From Didymodactylos carnosus (lineage: Eukaryota > Rotifera > Eurotatoria > Philodinida > Philodinidae): a stretch of 27,620 nt of DNA. Under the pieces are notes generated by a model, which worked only from the letters and a program-made list of their open reading frames with translations, was not told the origin of the DNA and did not search any database. Numbering within the stretch: position 1 is the first letter of the stretch; each line of letters opens with the position of its first letter. Shown here in pieces: positions 10,455 to 21,200 of this stretch. Both the position numbers and the translations under genes were made by a program. The stretch lies in contig CAJNOQ010001893.1 in NCBI GenBank assembly GCA_905250885.1, positions 1 through 27,620 of the forward strand, given 5' to 3'.

Positions 10455-10780
10455 ATATGCACCGGTATCGGTATTCATATCGAAATGCCGATACCGAAGA
10501 TACCGCCTTTTTTTGACTTGGGCTTTTCTGGATTTTTTCATTTAAAATGAGATATTTTAACGTCCTGGACATCCAGAAAGAATCAGAAACTCAAAATAAG
10601 AGCTTTACTTGCTTGCTTTCTAAAGCCAAAGTTTCTTTTTTTCTATTTGCACATGCTCAGAATGCTCAGATGAGTACTTTTTATGCGTTCTGCCTATCCA
10701 AGACGCTAAAATATCTCATTTCAAATGTCCAAGTAAAAAAGAATCGATATTCTCGGTATACAGATACCGATGCATACCTT
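10455..10780. mobile_element. Fold-back (MITE-like) element with taccgg-rich ends
   Basis: The best-paired arms are 10541-10569 and 10698-10726, the complements of each other with about three differences (aaatgagatattttaacgtc against gacgctaaaatatctcattt). The pairing continues outward: tatgcaccggtatcggta at the left end matches the complement of taccgatgcata at 10766-10776. Runs of T/A and an acttgg word match in between. The whole unit is therefore an imperfect hairpin of about 325 bp whose tips are taccgg-type word islands. No transposase is encoded. No clear target-site duplication was found. Confidence 0.65.
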
Positions 10781-11126
10781 CCATGTCGAGCTTTTTTTAA
10801 AATACCGTCAGTTAACCGACGATAACTTATTAGACCGCGGTCTAAGAAAATGCCGCACGGTAACCGTTTTTATCCATTCACCATTATATTTTGCATCCAT
10901 GAAGATATAAAACAAACACAGAGAAATTCGAGAAACTTGATTTCTTCTTCAGATTAAGCTTTGCTTTTAGATCATATAGACTCGTCGAAGTTTGAACCTC
11001 GACTCGAGTCAAATTTCTCTCAGTCGGGAGCCTGTCTGTACTTACAAGTGCTCAACAATAAAAAGAAGAAAGTTGAAAATTAGTTTCAAACTCCTGATCA
11101 ACGTGTTAATAATGACAAAATATCAG

Positions 11127-11256
11127 ACGGTACCGCTGGTTATACCGACGGTATACAGTGACATACTGCATGGTTACCGCCGGTATACTGGACGATATTT
11201 TCGTTTACTATGGCAGTATATCTCCCGGCAACCGTACGGTAACCGTCGGTATTTTT
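11127..11256. repeat. taccgacggta/ggtaaccgtcggta island with T tract
   Basis: In 130 bp, words such as gacggtaccg, taccgacggtat, gttaccgccggtat and accgtacggtaaccgtcggta recur in both orientations. They are followed by T7 and T8-9 runs near 11248-11268. It resembles the tips of the fold-back unit at 10455-10780. The overlapping plus-strand open frames are repeat-derived and I do not accept them as genes. Confidence 0.5.
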
Positions 11257-11933
11257 TTATTTTTTTTTATTAAGCACATGGGCTATGTTATTCGTAATAT
11301 AGAGTACAAAATTTGGAGTTTTAAGCGCAGTCAATATCACAGATATTAATGATAGTTTATTACCAATATAAAAAATAAATACTGAACTTGCTATGGATCT
11401 ACTAAAGCGCCTTGATCGTTGTATGAATCTATCGCATACTCGAATCACTTTCTACGCAGCTCACGATCTATTTGAATGAGTTTCTATTGTCTTACCATGG
11501 TTTCTTTCCTAGATCAGTGTTACGGGATAATAGATGACTAAGAGGTGATGTAGGGATATATTGTAGTTGTTGCTCGTCAGCTAATTTTTGTAAGATGTTT
11601 CCTCTTTCATCTGTTACTGTGCTAATCTATTAAATATTTCTTCCCTTAATGACCCTTACGCTCAGAAATCTATTTCCGAGGGGAACTGTTCAATCTCAAT
11701 GAAATTTTTAGTAAATGTGAGTCCCATTAAGGCACATGGCAGTCAAACTTTCAGCTCAAAAGTTTGGCGTTTTATCAGAGTTACTTCAGATACAAGCGCC
11801 AAAAAATAGGTCTCATTAAGCGGATTGATCTTAAATCTAAGAGAAAACTTGGTGCTATGACATAGAAGAGTATGATCTTTGAAATTTTCGATTTTTAGCA
11901 TTGCCTAAATGTTTTATCTTGAGAAGCGGAAAA

Positions 11934-12527
11934 ATGATGGGTTGGTTTAACGAAAATCCTTTTCGATCAAAGACTGGCATGATAATCAAAGATCGAGCAC
12001 TTCTATGTCGTAACGTTATAATTCATGGCCAACCCAAAGCTTATGGGACTTAAGATAAAGGAGACTACGATCTAAGCAGAAGAAACGATTTTGAGAAAAA
12101 TACAAAACATGTTTAGACTTCTTAAATTAGACTTAAAACAAAAAAAGGGGCGTAGGAAATAAATAAAGGCAGTTTGTTATGAGTTATCGATAATACATCA
12201 AAGGAGCGCTTGTAAAGAATGTGGAGCATAGGCTTTAACAACATAGTAATACTAGTTTTCAAACGCTGACTGTACCCAAACAACCGGTTTGTGGTGCTCA
12301 ACAGCAAACATGAAACGTATTCGGTGATGGAATCAAAGCAATAGGTGAATCAAGATCATTACCCATAAATACGCCATCAAATGTGACTGTTAGTTTGGCA
12401 AATGAACAAAACGGTTACACGAATTTAAATTAGAGGTGCAGTTGTAGGCGGTTTAATTATGTTGGCTACAATTATTTATTTAATATTGGCATTCAAATAT
12501 TTATTCTCACATCATTGTAATGATTAA
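11934..12527 (+). pseudogene. Possible decayed gene ending in a transmembrane segment
   Basis: Protein-like pieces follow one another on this strand but are broken by stops and frame changes. 11934-12053 reads MMGWFNENPFRSKTGMIIKD and on to VIIHGQPKAYGT, then a stop; a Cys-containing piece lies near 12256-12315 (SNADCTQTTGLWCSTANMKR). 12314-12433 contains GDGIKAIGESRSLPINTP and VTVSLANEQNGYTNLN before a TAG. One base on, 12432-12527 reads RGAVVGGLIMLATIIYLILA, then FKYLFSHHCND and a stop. The order (Cys-rich ectodomain-like piece, Asn-glycosylation-type site, single hydrophobic span, short tail) resembles a type I membrane protein C-terminus. I do not recognise the family. Introns could explain some breaks, but I found no convincing splice sites. 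Confidence is limited, because short open frames also occur by chance in AT-rich DNA. Confidence 0.35.
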
Positions 12528-12529
12528 TA

Positions 12530-13300
12530 ATTAATCCAAAATATTTATGATGAAACAGAAACACACGAGCACAAGTAGGATTAAATAAGCGAAAAAATCT
12601 AGCTGCAGAAATAGCTAGAATGTCTACTTGCAGCTAGACTAAAAGGTACAGTTATCTAGCTGCATGCTGATTGAAATTGTGCGCTAGCTAAAACGGTCAC
12701 TGCATCGACCAACTCATCGTAGAATTCAGTGCCCGATTATTACAGCAGCATCAATTGAAGCTAGATTCAAGCCAAGTAAATGTGCCTTTGATCTAGATGG
12801 AAGCACCCTATTCATTATTGTTTTTTCGTGCTTCGGATATAGCATGATCTTTTAATTTGTTTGCACGTTCATTGTTGAAAATAAATAATCGCGTATAAAA
12901 GCTTTCAAATTCTATTATCCAAGAAAAAATATATGGTGCGCTTAAAAGCAGATACTTTGGATTATCCGACCATATGTAAATCTCAAAATCGACGTTTTTA
13001 GGGATGTGAGTCTTAAAAATGTTTCACAACAAGTACATTTTTTTGTAATAACTGAAAGGACATATTTAAGTTTCATTTTTTATCATGTGGCTATTAAAAA
13101 CGTATGACTCTTAATGAGTCAGATAGATCTTCTACCGAAGCAAAGAAAAAAGAACTCGAACTAGCTCTAGCCAGGTATTTGGAAATGTTTCTCGTACTCA
13201 ACAGACGTCTTGTAACTATGAATAAGTTCAATACTCGCTGAAGCGCATAGATTCTAACCATTAACATGTAACTATACTTAACGGTACGAAGAAGCGAGTA
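12530..13300. other. Intergenic region with a small inverted repeat
   Basis: No gene was recognised. A 10-bp inverted pair tctagctgca / tgcagctaga lies at about 12598-12607 and 12631-12640, with a further direct copy of tctagctgca near 12656. The rest is unremarkable AT-rich sequence. Confidence 0.4.
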
Positions 13301-13319
13301 TTGATCTAATTAGTTTTTT

Positions 13320-14710
13320 ATTACTCTAGGAATATAGATCGTCACGTAATAATCCATGTTGGGTTTCATCATCATTTATATCGTAACTTAATATGTCCAA
13401 CTTTTTTACTTCATATATCCATTTGAAGATGGTGAATGTACAGCATTCAACGACGAAAGTTTAACAGCTGCTGATTATAAAGAAAATTTTGATGGCTAAT
13501 AAATATCAGTAATAAATTGAATACGCTGTTTTTCTAAATCTTTCAAACACTGACTTTTGAACATAGGCGTTGATGACGTTTGTTTGAATATAATTCTTAA
13601 CTTCATCTACTACTGTACATGTAAACGATCACGATATGGTGTATTCATATCACACATTAGATCAGTAGATAGGTGATCTCTTTGACAATCAGCACATTTT
13701 TCACGTTTGATCATTGATAATTCTCTCTAAATTCTTCAGGATCTATTCGACATTTATAGATAGTTGATCTATAATCAAAACAATTATAATATGCCAATTA
13801 GTATTTATTACAATGTAATAGTTTGTTATTGAAATGAATATGCTTGCAGAATAACATTTTCCATTAAATCCATTGACTTCTTAATTTAACGTTAAATCTT
13901 ATATTTATGTGAATCTTTAACAGCAGAGCTAAAATTCACAGTTACACGATTTTACTGATAAGCCAACAGACAAATATTAACGGCCAAGTTAATGAATAAG
14001 TTTTGAAATAGATGCTTCAACATTACAACCATAAATATCAGGACTAATGTTTTCAATAAATAGACTAGTCAGAATGTAACATCGAATGTTCCAAAAAGGA
14101 TGCGTGCATTTTACGATTATTGTGTTTAACTATCGTTTGTAAGTCGATGTGCAATATTAAACACAATGTAATGTGTTTTTGTGTAATATTCCTAACCCTA
14201 GAATAATATTATCGGAAATTCCAATATTCTCTGCTGCTGTTCCTGTTCCTCAGCGAAAGCTGTGACCGTTATATAAATGTAGAAGAACTTCTTGTAATTT
14301 GTTATCGGTTTTTGCCCCGAAAGGCGTTGATCATGTTGATTCGTTCGGTGATGTGTCCGATTATGATTATAAATGTTCCTTGGACTATACTGCATCCATA
14401 TCATTTATCAATATAGTAGGGTCGTTCACTAAGTGGACCATTTTGCTGTAGATTAAGTATAATAGGTGAAGTTGTCGATATAATAGAAATACATTAGAAT
14501 AAGAGTGATCGTTTATGATTTGATGTCTATTAAACCTTTTTCTGCGTTCAATAGGTTTACAATCGTTGTTTGTTTCAGCTTGAAAATTTGAGTGTTGATG
14601 TTTATTTTGTGACAACTGGATGATCGGTTGATACGATTCGAATCACTAGCCGATTTTGTATAATTTTTTGACCATTGATGATCCATTGTCGTCGAAATCA
14701 CCAATCGCAT
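13320..14710 (-). pseudogene. Possible decayed gene, protein-like fragments in shifting frames
   Basis: Reading the minus strand from 14710 down gives a chain of protein-like pieces. The region 14513-14710 includes MDHQWSKNYTKSASDSNRIN. About 14325-14200 includes KLQEVLLHLYNGHSFR, a TGA, then GTGTAAENIGISDNIILG. About 14070-13990 includes LFIENISPDIYGCNVEASIS. About 13800-13725 includes DYRSTIYKCRIDPEEFREN, followed after a frame change by IKREKCADCQRDHLSTDLMC (about 13720-13660). About 13620-13510 includes VVDEVKNYIQTNVINAYVQK, and about 13390-13330 includes SYDINDDETQHGLLRDDLYS. Stops and frame changes separate them. The Cys/charged composition is unlike random AT-rich translation, so I infer a degenerated gene of unknown family. 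It could instead be several unrelated chance frames. Confidence 0.3.
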
Positions 14711-14711
14711 G

Positions 14712-14760
14712 GTAGGGATGGAGAACGGGGAGGGATGGAGAGAGATGGAGAGGGATGGAG
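14712..14760 (+). repeat. gggatggaga short tandem repeat
   Basis: A G-rich tract with five irregular copies of a gggatggaga-like unit (for example agggatggag, agagatggag). It is purine-only on one strand over most of its length. No gene overlaps it convincingly. Confidence 0.7.
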
Positions 14761-14764
14761 TATT

Positions 14765-15145
14765 TGAATATTTAATGTCTGTTATTTAAACGATGGATCT
14801 ATACTGTTTTATCTTATACTGCAGTGAGAATTGTTCACACAGGTAATTTCATCATACATTACTATCATTTACATTCTCGGTAATTGGCGTATCTGTGTTC
14901 CATTAGTCTGACTCCATTTTTTGAGTAAAACTCATGCTAAACGTCATTTTACTCGTAGAAGATTGCGTAACTTGCAAGGATAATGGAACGCAGCAAGTAT
15001 ACCTTTCAAAAAGTTACTCGTGCCTATGATGTTTCTATGTTATCATCAGTAAATATACGATGACTTTTAAGCAGGTGAAACACCAAAAATAGAGTTGCAT
15101 TTTTCCCAAATGTCAAAATTCTCTGTTAAGTCGAACACGTTCACC
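14765..15145. other. Intergenic region, nothing recognised
   Basis: AT-rich sequence between the gggatggaga tract and the next fold-back element. I see no coding, RNA or repeat feature. Confidence 0.4.
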
Positions 15146-15151
15146 CCTAGT

Positions 15152-15324
15152 GACATCCACGTCAACGATTACAATGCTCGTTAACGACTGTAATTCATCG
15201 TATTTCACTTTTTTATGCGGATGCGTAATGCACGCATACGACTGCCATGTTACATCTGCATGTAACCGTGAGATACGATAAATTACAGTCATGAACGATC
15301 ATAATAGTTTGACGTGATCATGCG
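15152..15324. mobile_element. Small fold-back element with internal hairpins
   Basis: Arms 15152-15208 and 15268-15324 are imperfect complements: cacgtcaacgatt... against ...agtttgacgtg at the outside, and gactgtaattcatcgtattt against aaatacgatgaattacagtc with a few changes inside. The loop itself folds twice: atgcgtaatgcacgcat (about 15221-15237) and the perfect palindrome gttacatctgcatgtaac (about 15249-15266). The 173-bp unit could form a three-stem cruciform. It encodes nothing. It is most simply a MITE-like fold-back element; a structured RNA is an alternative. Confidence 0.6.
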
Positions 15325-15329
15325 AAAAC

Positions 15330-16210
15330 CACCGTAGAAATGTGCTAAGCGTTAGTGATTAGCGTTAAGTACCACTTTCCCTTTTCTCTTCCCTTCCTCT
15401 TGATCCTGCAATTTTTCAAACTAGTGTGTCTTATGAACTGACTCCTTATCGGTTTCAAAAAAAACAGAAAGAGAAACAAGCTTTATACTAGGTGCATTGT
15501 ATATTTAATGATGAAAAAATGAATGTTTATGTTCTTATTTGTCGATTAAAAAATATGCTGTGTTAATTACTTACAATTAATTAATAATCTACAGATGTTA
15601 AACATCAACTTCTTTTTTTTCTTTCCTTTGTTCTTCCTTTTCCATGTAGAATTATTATGTTTCTTTTATTAACCGAAATCGAAGGAAATGAAGATACATA
15701 AGACGCACACTCACAAAAAAACTGCCAATTTCATGAGTATTCATAAAGTTTTTATTATTAGTGATGGTTGTTGCGCGACATCCTGCTTGCTATCTATAGC
15801 TCATCTAATCATAATGATCAGTGAATTGCATGCAATAAAGAACAAAAAGAAGAAAAAAAGACAAAATAAATCTTCTGTATAAAACTGTGACTGGCACGTC
15901 AAAGAACCATTATTACAGATTGAAAAAGATATCTTAAAATGAGAAGAAAAACAGAAAAAAAAAGAGACAGAAAGAGTATTGTTATAAAATGAAAATGCTT
16001 ATAGATCACATATCAAAAGTGTAGAATTGTGTATGTATAAACAAAATAAAAATCGAAAAACATCTTTCTTACTTGATTGACACCTACATAATGATAAAGA
16101 GATACATCTATATTAATGTTGAAACATTGATCAAATCATAAATAACAGAGAACAAAGTATGCACATTAACTAGCAAAATCATAAATATTAACATCAGCAA
16201 TACCTAGATA
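15330..16210. other. Intergenic region, no gene seen
   Basis: AT-rich with purine-rich and oligo-A stretches (for example 15838-15860 and 15940-15975). The 64-codon frame at 15688-15882 ends in a lysine/asparagine run produced by the oligo-A tract, and I do not consider it a gene. Confidence 0.4.
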
Positions 16211-16215
16211 ATTAT

Positions 16216-16495
16216 TGATACCGGTACTTGCGTGGTACCGATGCCGAGCGTTCCGTATCAACCATTGGAACCGTACCGAAAGTACCGAAGTTTTTTTCAT
16301 TACCTAAACCTATTTTTGAATTCACAAGATGCTTTTTCCTCCTTAAATCACGAAGACTCTCGTCCCTTAATTTCTTTCGTAGGTATCGAACTTTTCGGTA
16401 CTTTTCCTGCTACTGAATCGAAAGTACCGAATGATTCGATACCTAACAGCGTACTGAACCGAAATTGTCGGGGGGGGGGGGAGGAGGGGGGACGT
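16216..16495. repeat. taccgaa-word islands flanking a short core, with a poly-G tract
   Basis: The left block (about 16216-16292) holds gataccggtact, ggtaccgatg, aaccgtaccgaaagtaccgaa and then T7. The right block (about 16381-16460) holds the complementary sense (tatcgaacttttcggtac, gaatcgaaagtaccgaa, gattcgatacc). A 12-13 nt G run followed by gaggagggggg lies at about 16471-16490. The layout (word island, T run, core, word island) parallels the fold-back unit at 10455-10780, so this may be a second, more eroded member. Confidence 0.5.
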
Positions 16496-16996
16496 TTCAT
16501 TTGTGCGGTTACGGGAGCAGCTAACAAATGATCAAGATAGAATATAAGGATTTTTATGAGAAGTTTTCTAATTTGATATAAGTCAGTAATCTGTGATAAA
16601 AATTTAAAGTACCAAAAATATTGCGATACTTAGAAGGTTTATTGTGACATTCACTATAAATAGCAGTACAGGACTTATCAAGAAAAAGTTTAACAATATG
16701 GTCATAATGATGGTAATAAAATATATGTCACGTTCTATTCGAATGTTTTTTTAGATATGTTAAAAATATCGCCATGGATAGTACTTTAGCGTACTAGATT
16801 TCGAGAAAATTTTCATGAAACATGCATATAACTATCTCACATTAGTAGTAAACAACATTGATATATGAATTTGACTTAAAAACATAAACATACGACTTAT
16901 TTTAAATGTTTTTGTAGAATTTTCAGTCAAAGAGAAATAAAGATATTGTCTCTGTATAAAGTAAGAACAAACAAAAGTCACCAAATAGGATTTAGT

Positions 16997-17084
16997 CTCA
17001 ATTCGTTCCTAATTACTCACTTTCACTTTTGATGTGCCCTTTGATGTTGTTTGATTGTACAAAATCAATTAGGAACGAATCGAG
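16997..17084. repeat. 18-bp inverted repeat with 52-nt loop
   Basis: ctcaattcgttcctaatt (16997-17014) and aattaggaacgaatcgag (17067-17084) are complements with one mismatch. The flanks do not extend the pairing. It could be the terminal inverted repeats of a very short element or a hairpin; no function is assigned. Confidence 0.7.
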
Positions 17085-17089
17085 AGGAC

Positions 17090-17735
17090 ACCAGAAATAG
17101 ATATGTTCCTTTAAGAATATACGTATGTATAGTATTTGGACCGGTATATATATTTGCCTTGAAGACACCTTGAAGAATACATAAAACAATCAAGTTAGAT
17201 AACGAATTTAATCAACATTTATCTTCATCACAAAACAGAATGAATTTTGTTTATTTTCACTGTATTTCAACAAATTTCGTCTTTAGCGAAGCTGTCATGC
17301 TGAATATTTATCGTTGAAAATTTGTCAATTATATATCGGTCTTTGTTTAATGTTTAGTGTAGTTCTTAACCAATTTCTGTAAAAGCTTGGGTGATACGAC
17401 TATCTGTATCGAATAGAATCATAGTGAATTTTTTTGTTTTTGAAAAGTTCTGTTTCGATGAAGATAATATAAAAAACATTGAGTTTTTTGAATGTTCGTC
17501 TTCGATCAGAATGTTCAAACGGAAAGGAGTTAATATAACTTTACTTCTTGAAACAAAACAAAACAAACTTTTTATCGCAATAAAATAATGAATTATTAAT
17601 ACCGCACCGTAGTTGATAAAACTTATATCGCGATACGATGTGATAGACGTTGTTGCACATGCATCATTTTTTCATTGTGTAATATTGCTTTTTCGCCAAC
17701 TTTCGATTTTTCTCAATTCTCTCTTCTAGGATGGG
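17090..17735. other. Intergenic region, no gene seen
   Basis: Two overlapping open frames on opposite strands (17391-17588 plus and 17366-17566 minus) cover the same DNA and neither resembles a known protein. I treat both as chance. Confidence 0.4.
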
Positions 17736-17740
17736 TTCTG

Positions 17741-18176
17741 TATATGGCTTGACCAAGTAACTCTGCTACCACAATGTCCTTCCGTAACGTTTTTTCCGCA
17801 TTTTAATATAGCTTTTGAACGAAAGCAGAGCCAGAGCTCTGCAACGTCTTAAAAAAAAAGTATGTTCAATAATTTGAGATATTTCCATACCGCACATGAT
17901 CTCTCGTTCAAAAGCTGAAATTAAAATACAAACACCTACTTTTTCGGATAAGTTTTAAAAAGTAGGTATTTGTATTTTAATTTCAGCTTTTGAATGAAAG
18001 ATCATGTAAAGTGTGGAATATATCTCAAAATGTTCAACACACTTTTCTTTTCACTTTAAGACATTGCAGAGCTTTGACTGTGCTTTCGTTCGAAAAACTA
18101 TGAAAGAAACAAAATGGAGAAAAAACGTTACGGGAGGATATTGCGGTAGCAGAGTTATTTGGGCCAGTCGTATAAC
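17741..18176. mobile_element. Fold-back element of about 436 bp with near-complete inverted arms
   Basis: Arms 17741-17944 and 17957-18176 are complementary over about 205-220 bp, leaving only a spacer of about a dozen bases (around tcggataagttt). Matched landmarks include gtaactctgctacc / ggtagcagagttat, gtaacgttttttcc / gaaaaaacgttac, gaacgaaagcag / ctttcgttc, and a long perfect core aaaagctgaaattaaaatac / gtattttaatttcagctttt. Differences accumulate towards the tips (tatatggcttgacc / gggccagtcgtata). Nothing is encoded. It is a classic fold-back MITE shape. The strongly conserved core next to the loop, compared with the diverged tips, is notable. The 75-codon frame over the right arm is repeat-derived. 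Confidence 0.85.
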
Positions 18177-18239
18177 TTATGCGATAGAACTACTCAAATT
18201 CTACTATACGGATATTAGAGCTGACGTTCATATTCGGTG

Positions 18240-21200
18240 AAGAGTTAAGCAGTCAAAAACCGACTGTAAATCTGCCCAAGCTTAAAAATATATTCATCTG
18301 GCATCACGACAGAGACAGGAGATACCACAATAGCGACATGTGTTGCGAAAAAAGGCAATAAAAAAATATTATCACGATGTAGTGATAATAAAGTAGCATA
18401 GCTATAATTCTAAAATATGGCGTAATACTGTTAGATGCCGCAATAAATCGAGCAGTGTATACGATTCCGATGAATCGTCATGTGTTATGACAAAACGTGA
18501 TATCATGACAGACCTAGTTAAGATTATGGGTAAAAAAATTCGGCTAGATTGAACTACAACTCCATTTCCATTTCTATCTCCGAAATATTAAATCTTAACT
18601 TTTGATGTTTCGGAGTGAAGTTGTGAAGTTGAAGCTGTAAAAATAAGACCTTAACTTCACACTTGAAAAGCCTACTACATCACCACAGAAAATAAATTCA
18701 ATAATGATGTTAGCTCCAGCCCTGAGTTAGGATTGTCCAGATTTGATACACAATGACTCGTCGATAGACAATCATAAAATACTAACTATATGAATTTTAT
18801 ATGATAGCAATGTGTATTGAGCTGTTTTAATCTATTGTCTAGTTCCTCAATATGTCTGCTATTAAGATCAACTTACACATCATCTAAGAACAAACCATCC
18901 TATATCTATCATACAGACTATTCAGAATCTACTTAGAGTGTTTACTTACCAAAATAATTGGAGTCAAATTTCCATGAAAAGTAATGATAGAACGAAAAAA
19001 GTGGACCTTATACAGGTTTTCAGAGTGTGGTTTGATATCTATTCAAGACGTATTTTCTCTTCATCACTTAGCATTACAATCGCAGTTGTCCTCCGCGTCG
19101 AAATATCAAATGTTTCATATTACGTCCCCCGCCCTCCATTGTCTCGCAATAACTAGAGACATACAAAAACTAGTCATTTCTTATTGGAATACATTGGCAT
19201 AAACAAATTATCAAGAAAATTGTAATATATCTTCTATCGCATTAATATGCAACGAGACATGATATTACTGATTAAAGCGATCATATGTAAAAAATTTTGT
19301 TGTAAAAATGTCAAGGATCAAATTTTACTAGAAAGAAAAAATTGTGTAACAACTTAGTATTCTTCTGCAAATAAAATCGATTTACGGACGCTCAGGTTCA
19401 ATGACCGTAAACGGACATATTTACGTAATAAATGTCAGAGACGATGAACTTTACCGGTTTACTAGCGTAATGGTTTGAACTGAACAAATATAATCTTATA
19501 AAAATTAACTTGGAATAACATATCTATATCAGCGATATCTCTAAACTTACCATTGTTATTATTTCTGATACTACTGATAATATAACTGATTTCTGATGAA
19601 CGACGAGGCGACCAAAACTAAAATCTTGATTTTCTTCTTTTTAACCTATAAAAAGCCAATTAGTTATAAATACGAGAGAATAGTCAATTTTCAAAATCAA
19701 TTAATCTTGTTCAAATTAAATGAAAATTAATCTTTCAATATACTTAATCAATTTCAAGTAAAAAAAGTAATACACAGAAAACTCAAAATGTTGTTCAATT
19801 GTCGTTCATAGTGAAAAATAGTTGACCTACCTTGTCTTCATTCACAAAAGTTTTCACCATTGGCAGAATGACTGTGTTAAACTTTTTGCGCATTCTGTAT
19901 AACAGAAGATTTATTCTTATAGTATAGTAGCGCGTAGAATATGTTTTAAAGAAAAAAACTCTTTGGAAATCTTTGAATAAAACCCATTTGCTTACGAGAT
20001 GTTCAGTTAATAATTTTACAATAATAAAATTGATCAAGCATAATCAAATCTCTTCTCCTATGTTGACTTTGAAAATATTTACAAAGGGAAAGAGAAAACC
20101 GTTGTTATTATAATTGATACAATGTATATCGGTTTATTGTTAGAATTTTCGTAATAAACACAACATCACAAATGAAAAATGGCAAATATTTCTATAATAG
20201 GATTATGATATAAATTTTTTTTTCTTCCTCTTTCTATTGTCTCATTTAAGAATAGAACTCATCACATAAGGCATTCATCTTCTCACATTGAACATCTTTA
20301 TTAGATATCCATCGTCTTCTTTTTCTTTATTCTTTGCTGTTGTTTTTTTTCTAATATAGAAAACTGAAGTTCTACAATTCCACGTCATATGGTTCATGAT
20401 TTTGAACGTGAAAAAGTAGCATCCACTCATCAGTGTAGAATGATATAACTATGAAAACAGACAAAGACCAAACAAAATGTTAAAAAAAAGCGAATATTAT
20501 TGTTGTTTTCAATTGATGAGTACGTGAAAAGAATATAAAATAAACAACAAGAGAGATAAAATTTCCATTATATAAAGATTATCCAATTATATCGGTAACA
20601 GGGAAATATTTGAATGTTCATACATACGAAGTTAAGTGATGTATTCAAAATACCCCCTGAAACAGAGAAAATCGTCATTGTGAATAGTTTCATTTGATTT
20701 AACAACAATCATGCTCAAGTCAACCATATAGTTTCTCTATAGATTAGTTTTCCAGTAGGATAGCTACGATATATCGGAACCTTGAAATTTTTCCAAAGAA
20801 TTGATCATAATATCTATATTTATGCACATCTTTTTGTTTGAGAAACTTTTGTTATGAGCAATAATGGCCAAAAATCAATTTCCTAATAGAAAACTATTTT
20901 TAAGAAATAGATTTTTACACATGAACAACGAACGTTAGGTGATTATCCATTTCAAATTAAACGACCGGTAGCTATTTTTCGAACAACTTGAACATGAAAT
21001 GCGATGAAGTCATGCGATTTTCACCACTCAAAAGCCGACATCTAACAGTATCATTCCATCAGGCTTCGCATTTGTCCTGTTTTTCCTGTATTTTGACTTC
21101 TTTCTGCAGTCTTACTATTGACTGTGGTAAAATCTGTTAAAAAGTCTTTGCTTCTTACGTGAATCCAATCACCCAGTTAGACAAATATTTTTATTTTATT

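Noticed and set aside
14625..14660. gattcgaatca resembling a tRNA B box
   Set aside because: There is no A box at the right distance and no acceptor or anticodon stem; the word is a simple palindrome.
15020..15060. Hammerhead-like core on the minus strand (ctgatga ... gaaac)
   Set aside because: The seven bases between the two core boxes cannot form stem II, and no matching stem I or III was found.
17366..17588. Pair of opposite-strand 65-66 codon frames
   Set aside because: They occupy the same bases on both strands, with no homology or gene context.
18013..18240. 75-codon plus-strand frame
   Set aside because: It runs through one arm of a fold-back element, so its translation reflects repeat sequence.
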